Shown: positions 45,961-52,604 of the stretch, one piece after another
Numbering within the stretch: the stretch's first letter is position 1
Layout: each line of letters starts with the position of its first letter
Source: Streptomyces albofaciens JCM 4342
GTDB taxonomy: Bacteria > Actinomycetota > Actinomycetes > Streptomycetales > Streptomycetaceae
Length of the DNA stretch: 64,000 bases
NCBI RefSeq assembly: GCF_008634025.1
Contig: NZ_PDCM01000002.1
Location: forward strand, 2,815,001-2,879,000
Direction: 5' to 3'
The notes under the pieces: model-generated
The model's input: the letters and a program-made list of their open reading frames with translations, nothing else
Databases searched by the model: none
What the model was told of the DNA's origin: nothing
Translations under genes and position numbers: made by a program

Positions 45961-47607
45961 GTGTCCCCCCACATTTCCCGTAGAGCACGTATCACCGGCG
46001 TTTCCCTGGCGGCGGCCGGCGCCCTGATAGCCGCGGCCGTCACGGCCGGTACCGCGGGCGCCTCCCCCACGGCGCCCTCCGGAACCACCGGCACCGCCGC
46101 GGCGGCCTCGCCCGTCAAGATGACCGCCTCGCACCGCGCGGAACTGCTGCGCGACGCGAGCGCCACCAAGGCGCGGGCGGCGCAGGAACTGGGCCTGGGC
46201 GCCCAGGAGAAGCTCGTCGTCAAGGACGTCGTCAAGGACGCCGACGGCACCACCCACACCCGCTACGACCGCACCTTCGCCGGACTGCCGGTCCTCGGCG
46301 GCGACCTGATCGTGCACCGCGCCAAGGACGGTGCCGTCAAGAGCACCACCAAGGCCAGCAGCGCGAAGATCGCCGTCGCCTCCACCACCCCCAAGGTCGC
46401 CCCGAAGGCCGCCGCGCAGGCCGCGCAGGGCACCGCCAAGTCCTTCGGCGCCAAGCAGGCCGCCGCCGTGACGCCCAAGAAGGTCGTCTGGGCCGCCTCC
46501 GGCAAGCCGGTCCTCGCGTACGACACGGTGGTCGGCGGCTTCCAGAAGGACGGCACGCCCAACCAGCTGCACGTCATCACCGACGCCAACACCGGCAAGA
46601 AGATCTTCCAGTACCAGGGCATCGAGAACGGCGCGGGCACCAGCGCCTACAGCGGCTCGGTCGAGATCGGCACGAAGAAGGGCGGCGACGGCTACGAGCT
46701 GACCGACGACTCGCGCGGCGGCCACTCGACGTTCAACCTGAACGGCAGCCAGAGCGGCGAGGGCAAGCTGTTCACCAACAAGGACGACAAGTGGGGCAAC
46801 GGCAAGGCCGACGACCCCGAGACCGCCGCCGTCGACGCCGCCTACGGTGCCCAGCTGACCTGGGACTACTACAAGACCGTGCACGGCCGCGCGGGCATCA
46901 AGGGCGACGGCAAGGGCGCCACCTCGCGCGTCCACTACGGCCAGAACTACTCCAACGCGTTCTGGGACGACAGCTGCTTCTGCATGACGTACGGCGACGG
47001 TGAGGGCAACAAGAAGCCGCTCACCTCGATCGACGTCGCGGCGCACGAGATGAGCCACGGTGTCACCTCGGCCACCGCCAACCTCACCTACAGCGGCGAG
47101 TCCGGCGGCCTGAACGAGGCCACCTCCGACATCTTCGGCACCTCCGTCGAGTTCTTCGCCAAGAACAAGGAGGACGCCGGCGACTACCTGATCGGCGAGA
47201 AGATCGACATCGCCGGTGACGGCAAGCCGCTGCGCTACATGGACAAGCCCTCCAAGGACGGCCAGTCCCTGGACAGCTGGACCCCGGACGCCGGCAACGT
47301 CGACGTGCACTACTCCTCCGGCATCGCCAACCACTTTTTCTACCTCCTGTCCGAGGGCAGCGGCGCCAAGGAGATCGGCGGCGTCAAGTACGACAGCCCG
47401 ACCGCGGACGGCAAGAAGGTCGAGGGCATCGGCCGGGACAAGGCCGAGAAGATCTGGTTCAAGGCCCTGACCACGTACATGACCTCGAACACCGACTACA
47501 AGGGCGCCCGCGAGGCGACCGTCAAGGCGGCCACCGACCTGTTCGGCGCGGACAGCGCCGAGGTCAAGGGCGTCGAGGCGGCCTGGACGGGCGTCGCGGT
47601 GAAGTAG
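45961..47607 (+). CDS. M4-family neutral zinc metalloprotease, second copy
   Basis: 548 aa, GTG start after GAAGGAG. Signal peptide ARITGVSLAAAGALIAAAVTAGTAGA, FTP/PepSY propeptide (LVVKDVVKDADGTTHTRYDRTFAGLPVLGGDLIVH), then the thermolysin-like domain with HEMSH (zinc His at 362 and 366), GGLNEATSDIFG (third ligand) and VDVHYSSGIANHFF. It ends right after the catalytic domain and so lacks the Ig-like and P domains of its paralogue. Its propeptide and catalytic domain are close to the first copy throughout, consistent with tandem duplication including the promoter. Confidence 0.95.
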   Translation: MSPHISRRARITGVSLAAAGALIAAAVTAGTAGASPTAPSGTTGTAAAASPVKMTASHRAELLRDASATKARAAQELGLGAQEKLVVKDVVKDADGTTHTRYDRTFAGLPVLGGDLIVHRAKDGAVKSTTKASSAKIAVASTTPKVAPKAAAQAAQGTAKSFGAKQAAAVTPKKVVWAASGKPVLAYDTVVGGFQKDGTPNQLHVITDANTGKKIFQYQGIENGAGTSAYSGSVEIGTKKGGDGYELTDDSRGGHSTFNLNGSQSGEGKLFTNKDDKWGNGKADDPETAAVDAAYGAQLTWDYYKTVHGRAGIKGDGKGATSRVHYGQNYSNAFWDDSCFCMTYGDGEGNKKPLTSIDVAAHEMSHGVTSATANLTYSGESGGLNEATSDIFGTSVEFFAKNKEDAGDYLIGEKIDIAGDGKPLRYMDKPSKDGQSLDSWTPDAGNVDVHYSSGIANHFFYLLSEGSGAKEIGGVKYDSPTADGKKVEGIGRDKAEKIWFKALTTYMTSNTDYKGAREATVKAATDLFGADSAEVKGVEAAWTGVAVK

Positions 47608-47667
47608 GGACGGCACCGGCCGTCCCCCCGACGGCCGTTCCTCCCGGGGCAGCGTGTCCCCACGACC

Positions 47668-47710
47668 GGGCGGTGTCCGGAGGCTCCCAACCTCCCTTCG
47701 GACACCGCCC
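47668..47710 (+). terminator. Terminator after the second protease gene
   Basis: GGGCGGTGTCCG (47668-47679) pairs with CGGACACCGCCC (47699-47710), with GAGG/CCTC inside extending the stem; TTCC follows. About 60 bp after the stop. Confidence 0.8.
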
Positions 47711-47749
47711 TTCCATGTGCCCGGCGGCGGCCGGCGCCGAGCGGCTGGC

Positions 47750-47755
47750 TAGGGT
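47750..47755 (+). promoter_or_regulatory. -10 box of a leaderless two-component-system transcript
   Basis: TAGGGT is six bases before the ATG of the response regulator, with no ribosome binding site between. The expected start of transcription falls on the A of ATG. Confidence 0.5.
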
Positions 47756-47761
47756 GACCGT

Positions 47762-48454
47762 ATGACCGATCTCGGGGGTGAACGGCCCGGCGGGCCCGTT
47801 CGGGTGCTGCTGGCGGACGACGAAGCCATGATCCGCGCCGGGGTGCGGGCCATCCTCGGGGCCGCGCCCGGCATCGAGGTGGTCGCGGAGGCGGCGGACG
47901 GGCGGGCGGCGGTGGAGCTGGCACTGCGGCACCGGCCCGACGTGTGTCTGCTGGACATCCGGATGCCGCGGCTGGACGGACTGGGTGCCGCGGCCGAGCT
48001 GCGCCAGGTGCTGCCGGAGACCGCCGTGGTGATGCTGACGACCTTCTCCGAGGACGAGTACGTGGCCGGTGCCCTCGGCACCGGCGCCAGCGGCTTCCTG
48101 CTGAAGACCGGCGACCCGCGCGAACTGATCACCGGGGTGCAGGCCGCCGCCGAGGGCGGCGCCTACCTCTCGCCGTCCGTGGCCCGGCGCGTCATCAGCC
48201 AGTTCGGCGGCGGCGCGGCGCTGGGGAAGGCGGCCGCGGCGCGGTCCCGTACCGAGCAGCTGACCGGACGGGAGCGGGAGGTGCTCGCCCTGGTCGGCGC
48301 CGGGCTGTCGAACGCGGAGATCGCCGCGCGGCTGTACCTCGTCGAGGGCACGGTCAAGGCGTACGTCAGCGCCATCCTGGCCCGGCTGGGCCTGAAGAAC
48401 CGGGTGCAGGCGGCGATCCTCGCCTACGAGGCGGGGCTGGTCCAGGGCGCGTGA
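47762..48454 (+). CDS. NarL/FixJ-type response regulator
   Basis: 230 aa. Receiver domain: acidic pocket LLADDEAMIRAG, phosphoacceptor Asp65 in VCLLDIRMPRLDG, Thr in VVMLTTFSEDEY, Lys in GFLLKTGDPREL. C-terminal LuxR-type HTH (LTGREREVLALVGAGLSNAEIAARLYLVEGTVKAYVSAILARLGL). Binds DNA as a dimer when phosphorylated by the kinase encoded next. A leaderless start is likely. The pair lies just after the protease genes; whether it controls them is not known. Confidence 0.95.
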   Translation: MTDLGGERPGGPVRVLLADDEAMIRAGVRAILGAAPGIEVVAEAADGRAAVELALRHRPDVCLLDIRMPRLDGLGAAAELRQVLPETAVVMLTTFSEDEYVAGALGTGASGFLLKTGDPRELITGVQAAAEGGAYLSPSVARRVISQFGGGAALGKAAAARSRTEQLTGREREVLALVGAGLSNAEIAARLYLVEGTVKAYVSAILARLGLKNRVQAAILAYEAGLVQGA

Positions 48455-48525
48455 GCCGCGTCCGGCGGCGCTTTCCTTACTTTCGGCAGGGGCGCCGGAC
48501 GGGCCCGGTCGGCGAGGCTGACGGC

Positions 48526-50142
48526 ATGCTCACCCGACTCCGGCGCCCGGCGCCGCCCGCCGCCGATCGCCCCCGGTGGGCCGTCCTGCTGCTGGACGGC
48601 TGCCTCTGGGCGGCCCTGTCCGTACCGCTCACCGCGGCCTTCGACGGGGTGCCGAAGGACCGGATGTGGACCGCGGCGATCGGCATCCCGCTGCTGGCGG
48701 CGGCGGTGGCGGTACGCCGGAAGCGGCCGCTCGTGGCGCTGGGCGTCCCCGTCGCGCTGGCGCTCGCGACGAGCCGCAACCTGTTCACGTTCGAGTACGC
48801 CACCGCCCTCGCCGTCCTGGCGTACCTCGCCGGGGTACGGGTCGAACGGGCCCGCCCCTCCCTCTGGTTCTTCACCGGCATCGCCGCCGTCAGCCTGCCG
48901 CTGTGCGTGCTGCTCGTCCGCAACATGTGGCCGTGGTTCACCGCGGTGCTCACGCTGCTGTTCAACGTCGTCCTGCCGTGGCTGCTCGGCCGCTACCGCC
49001 GCCAGTACGCGGCCCTGGTCCGTACGGGCTGGCAGCTCGCCGAGCGGATGGAACACGAACAGCAGGCCGTCGCCGACCGCACCCGGCTGCGCGAACGGGC
49101 CCGGATCGCCGGGGACATGCACGACTCGCTCGGGCACGAGCTGGCCCTGCTCGCCCTGCGGGCCGGGGCCCTGGAGGTCGACCCGCGGCTGGCGCCGGAC
49201 CAGCGGGCCGCGGTCGGTGAGCTGCGGGCGGCGGCCGGCGCGGCCACCGAACACCTGCGGGACATCATCGGCGTGCTGCGCACCGACGACCGGGCCGAGC
49301 CCTCCCGGCTGCCCGCCGACGACAGCGTCGAGGCCCTCGTCGAACGCGCCCGGGGCTCCGGCCTCGACGTCTCGCTGCGGCGCGCCGGGGAGCCGGAGAC
49401 CGGCGGGACGGCCATGCCGGTGATGGGCGCGCGTGCCGTGTACCGCGTGGTCCAGGAGGGGCTGACCAACGCCGCGAAGCACGCGCCGGGCGCGCCGGTG
49501 GAGGTACGGCTGACCGGCGACGGGCGGCGGCTGGACGTGACGGTGACCAACGCCCCGCCCCCGCCCGGCACGGCGCCGTCCCTGGTCCCGGTCTCCGGCG
49601 GCAACGGGCTGGTGGGGCTGGACGAACGGGTCCGGCTCGCGGGCGGTGAACTGCGCGCCGGACCCACGCCCGAGGGCGGGTTCGAGGTCGCGGCGCGGCT
49701 GCCGACGACCGGCCGGGGGCCGGTGCGCGGCCCCGGCGACAGCTCCCGGTGGAGCGTGTCGCAGCGGGAACTGGCCTCCGCCCGGCAGCAGGTGCGGCGG
49801 CGGCTGGTGCAGACGGTGGCCGTGCCGGCCGCGCTGTTCACCGGACTGCTGCTGGTGATGGGCGTCTTCGCGCTGATCAGCCCGTCGTGGTCGGTACTGG
49901 ACCGCGGGACGTACGAGCGGCTGCGCGTCGGCGACGACCGGACGGCGGTGGAGTCACGGCTGCCGTTCTTCTCCCTGGACGTACCGCCGGACGGCACGCC
50001 CGCCCCGCCGCCCGGCCACGTCTGCCGCTACTACGGCTACCGTGCCTACGTGGACGACACGGCCTACGCGCTGTGCTTCGCGGACGGGCGGCTGGTGTCG
50101 AAGGGGGTCGTCCACCGCCGGGACCGTCCGGCGTCCAAGTAG
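48526..50142 (+). CDS. Histidine kinase with C-terminal membrane-anchored extension
   Basis: 538 aa. About five N-terminal membrane segments (20-155), then a HisKA_3 dimerisation domain with phosphoacceptor His199 in ARIAGDMHDSLGHELALL, and a HATPase with N box VVQEGLTNAAKHA and G box GGNGLVGLDERVRLAGG. Unusually, after the ATPase domain (about 410) there is another membrane helix (QTVAVPAALFTGLLLVMGVFALI) and a ~90-residue domain with YERLRVGDDRTAVESRLPF and two Cys, probably outside the membrane. This could be a second sensor. The partner regulator is 71 bp upstream. Confidence 0.9.
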   Translation: MLTRLRRPAPPAADRPRWAVLLLDGCLWAALSVPLTAAFDGVPKDRMWTAAIGIPLLAAAVAVRRKRPLVALGVPVALALATSRNLFTFEYATALAVLAYLAGVRVERARPSLWFFTGIAAVSLPLCVLLVRNMWPWFTAVLTLLFNVVLPWLLGRYRRQYAALVRTGWQLAERMEHEQQAVADRTRLRERARIAGDMHDSLGHELALLALRAGALEVDPRLAPDQRAAVGELRAAAGAATEHLRDIIGVLRTDDRAEPSRLPADDSVEALVERARGSGLDVSLRRAGEPETGGTAMPVMGARAVYRVVQEGLTNAAKHAPGAPVEVRLTGDGRRLDVTVTNAPPPPGTAPSLVPVSGGNGLVGLDERVRLAGGELRAGPTPEGGFEVAARLPTTGRGPVRGPGDSSRWSVSQRELASARQQVRRRLVQTVAVPAALFTGLLLVMGVFALISPSWSVLDRGTYERLRVGDDRTAVESRLPFFSLDVPPDGTPAPPPGHVCRYYGYRAYVDDTAYALCFADGRLVSKGVVHRRDRPASK

Positions 50143-50155
50143 GCGGTCGGTGCCG

Positions 50156-51103
50156 TCAGTTCACCTCAAGGACGATCTTCCCCTGGGTACGGCCGGTCTC
50201 GCCCATCTCATGCGCCTTCGCGGCCTCCTCCAGGGGGAAGGTCGCGGCGATGTGCGCGCGCAGTGCGCCGGACTCGGCGAGGGCGGCGATCTCGCGCATG
50301 CCCGCGTGGTCGGCCTCGACGATCATCACCGCCAGGCGGATTCCGCGCTCCGCGGCCGCCGCGACGGTTGCCGGATCGACCGGGGGAAGGATCGAGACCA
50401 CGGTGCCGCCCTCGCGCACCACGTCCAGGGAGCGGGTGAGGGTGTCACCGCCGATGCAGTCCAGGACGACGTCGACCGTACCGGCGGCCGCGACGAAGTC
50501 GGTCTCCCGGTAGTCGATCACCTCGTCGGCGCCGAGCGAGCGCAGGAAATCGTGCTTGGCGGCGCTCGCCGTGCCGATCACGTGGGCGCCCTTGGCCTTG
50601 GCGATCTGTACGGCGAGGTGGCCGACGCCACCCGCCGCCGCGTGGATCAGGACCCGCTGCCCGGGCCGGATGTCCGCGGTGTCCACCAGGGCCTGGTAGG
50701 CGGTGAGCGCGGCCAGCGGCAGGGCGCCCGCCTGGACGTGGTCGAGGGCGGCGGGCTTGTGCACGAAGGCGCGCGCGGGGCCGGTGACGTACTCGGCGTG
50801 GGTGCCCACTCCGTACGGGTACGGGACCATGCCGAAGACCTCGTCGCCCGGTGCGAACAGGGTGACGCCGATGCCGACCGCCGTCACGACGCCGGAGACG
50901 TCCCAGCCCAGGACGCGGGGCAGATCCTTGACGAATAGTCCGGCCGCGCGGTGCTTCCAGTCGGTGGGGTTGACCCCGGCGGCGCGGACCGCGATCTGGA
51001 TCTGGCCGACGCCCGGCTCGGGGCGGGGCAGTTCGGTTTCCTTCAGGACCTCGGGTCCGCCGGTGACGTCCTGGCTGATGGCACGCATGGTGTGTTCGTT
51101 CAT
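50156..51103 (-). CDS. NADP-dependent quinone-oxidoreductase-like enzyme (MDR)
   Basis: 315 aa from ATG 51103 (MNEHTMRAIS). Medium-chain dehydrogenase/reductase: N-terminal GroES-like domain (VRAAGVNPTDWKHRAGL-type, GWDVSGVV) and Rossmann domain with nucleotide motif LIHAAAGGVGHLAVQIAKAKGAHVIGTAS, ADEVIDYRETDF and DCIGGDTLTRSLDVV. No structural or catalytic zinc Cys, so a QOR-like reductase for quinones or enones. Divergent from a GlxA-type regulator gene across a 70-bp gap with an inverted repeat, so it may be that regulator's target. Confidence 0.92.
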   Translation of the reverse strand: MNEHTMRAISQDVTGGPEVLKETELPRPEPGVGQIQIAVRAAGVNPTDWKHRAAGLFVKDLPRVLGWDVSGVVTAVGIGVTLFAPGDEVFGMVPYPYGVGTHAEYVTGPARAFVHKPAALDHVQAGALPLAALTAYQALVDTADIRPGQRVLIHAAAGGVGHLAVQIAKAKGAHVIGTASAAKHDFLRSLGADEVIDYRETDFVAAAGTVDVVLDCIGGDTLTRSLDVVREGGTVVSILPPVDPATVAAAAERGIRLAVMIVEADHAGMREIAALAESGALRAHIAATFPLEEAAKAHEMGETGRTQGKIVLEVN

Positions 51104-51140
51104 GCCGTCCAGCTTGATCGGCGGCGCGGACCGCGACAAT

Positions 51141-51175
51141 GGCACGATGGCCATCTCCCGATAGGATCGTGCCAT
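51141..51175. promoter_or_regulatory. Inverted repeat operator and leaderless promoter
   Basis: TGGCACGAT (51141-51149) and ATCGTGCCA (51167-51175) form a perfect 9-bp inverted repeat with a 17-bp spacer in the divergent gap. The right arm reaches the start codon of the GlxA-type regulator; TAGGAT (51163-51168) five bases before that ATG is a likely -10 box. Confidence 0.6.
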
Positions 51176-52151
51176 GCGTGCGCATCGTGTGGTGGTCCTG
51201 GCCCTGGAGGGCGTCTATCCGTTCGAGCTCGGCATACCGGGGCGGGTCTTCGGCGCCGCCGACGGCCGTTACGAGGTGCTGACCTGCTCGGCCGACGGGC
51301 GCCCGGTGCGCTGCGGAGCCGACTTCTCGATCACCGTCGAGCACGGGCCGGAGGCGCTGCGCACCGCCGACACCGTGGTGGTCCCGTCCATCGCCCCGGA
51401 TCATGTGCACAGCGAGCTGCCCGAGGCGGTGGGCGCCGCGCTGGCGATGATCCGGCCCGGCACCCGCATCGTCTCCATCTGCACCGGCGCCTACGTACTG
51501 GCCGCCGCCGGGCTGCTGGACGGCCGCCCGGCCACCACCCACTGGCAGCTCACCGGGGACTTCCGCCGCCGCTTCCCTAAGGTCCGGCTCACCCCCGACG
51601 TGCTCTTCGTCGACGACGGCGACGTGCTGACCTCGTCCGGCGCCGCCTCCGGCATCGACGTGTGCCTGCACGTGGTGCGCGCGGACCACGGCGGGGCGCT
51701 CGCCAACCATGTGGCCCGCAAGTGCGTCGTACCGCCCTTCCGCGACGGCGGCCAGGCCCAGTACGTCGAGCAGCCGGTGCCCGCGCCGACCGCGACCGGC
51801 ACCGCGGCCACCCAGCAGTGGGCCCTGGAGCACCTGGACGAGCCGCTGACCCTGACCCGGCTGGCCCGGCACGCCGGGATGAGCCTGCGCACCTTCAACC
51901 GCCGCTTCCGCGACGAGACCGGGCTCAGCCCCGGGCGGTGGCTCATCCAGCAGCGGCTGCTGCGCGCCCGCCAGCTGCTGGAGACCAGCGACCTGCCGGT
52001 GGACCTGATCGCCGGGCAGGTCGGCTTCGCGGGCGGCGCGTCGCTGCGGCAGCATCTGCACGCCGCGATCGGCGTCTCGCCGCAGGCGTACCGGCGGACG
52101 TTCCGGGCGCCTCGTCCGGCGGAGGACCAGTCGGCGGTCCGCGCGGGCTGA
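51174..52151 (+). CDS. GlxA-family AraC-type transcriptional regulator
   Basis: 325 aa. N-terminal DJ-1/PfpI-like domain (VVVLALEGVYPFELGIPGRVFG; IVSICTGAYVLAAAGLLDGRPATTHW with Cys at the nucleophile elbow; DVLTSSGAASGIDVCLHVV) and C-terminal AraC HTH pair (LTRLARHAGMSLRTFNRRFRDETGLSPGRWL; VDLIAGQVGFAGGASLRQHLHAAIGVSPQAYRRTF). The ligand of the N-terminal domain is unknown. The mRNA is probably leaderless. Likely autoregulator and regulator of the divergent oxidoreductase gene. Confidence 0.95.
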   Translation: MRAHRVVVLALEGVYPFELGIPGRVFGAADGRYEVLTCSADGRPVRCGADFSITVEHGPEALRTADTVVVPSIAPDHVHSELPEAVGAALAMIRPGTRIVSICTGAYVLAAAGLLDGRPATTHWQLTGDFRRRFPKVRLTPDVLFVDDGDVLTSSGAASGIDVCLHVVRADHGGALANHVARKCVVPPFRDGGQAQYVEQPVPAPTATGTAATQQWALEHLDEPLTLTRLARHAGMSLRTFNRRFRDETGLSPGRWLIQQRLLRARQLLETSDLPVDLIAGQVGFAGGASLRQHLHAAIGVSPQAYRRTFRAPRPAEDQSAVRAG

Positions 52152-52247
52152 ATCCGCCCGTCGCCCACCACGGCCCGCTGTACGGAGCCGTGCGGCCGGT
52201 CTAGCTTCGGCCCGTACGCAACCGTACGTCCGAGAGGGGACACCGCC

Positions 52248-52535
52248 ATGGCATTCGGTTTCGTCGCCTTCCACTACCCGGCCCCCGAGCACGTCGAGGA
52301 GTTCGTCGGCCAGTGCCACCAGGTCGCCGAAGCGGCGCGGTCGCAGCCGGGCTTCCTGTCCGTCGGGGTCTGGGTCACCCCGAACGGCGAAGCCGTCGTC
52401 ACCACCGGTGCCTTCGAGTCCGAGGAGACCTTCCGCGCCGCGGCCGAGGTCGCCCGCGAGATGGGCGCGACGCCGGAGGGCCTGAGCGACCTGGAGGTCA
52501 GGCCCCGCCAGGTGCACTTCCTGCTGTCCCGCTGA
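52248..52535 (+). CDS. ABM-domain small protein (antibiotic biosynthesis monooxygenase fold)
   Basis: 95 aa, start after GAGAGGGGACA. Predicted dimeric alpha/beta barrel: FGFVAFHYPAPEHVEEFVGQCHQVAEAARSQPGFLSVGVWVTPNGEAVVTTGAFESEETFRAAAEVA. Proteins of this group include small cofactor-free monooxygenases, haem-degrading enzymes and proteins without known activity. The role here is unknown. It follows the regulator by 96 bp and may belong to its regulon. Confidence 0.8.
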   Translation: MAFGFVAFHYPAPEHVEEFVGQCHQVAEAARSQPGFLSVGVWVTPNGEAVVTTGAFESEETFRAAAEVAREMGATPEGLSDLEVRPRQVHFLLSR

Positions 52536-52541
52536 ACGGCC

Positions 52542-52589
52542 CGGCCGGGGCGCCGCACGTCGTACGGCGTACGTGCGAAGCCCCGGCCG
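52542..52589. terminator. Bidirectional terminator between convergent genes
   Basis: CGGCCGGGGC (52542-52551) pairs with GCCCCGGCCG (52580-52589). Inside, GCACGT and ACGTGC extend the structure. It lies between the ends of the ABM-protein gene and the glucan phosphorylase gene and can serve both. Confidence 0.75.
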
Positions 52590-52604
52590 CGTACGGACGG
52601 CGGC

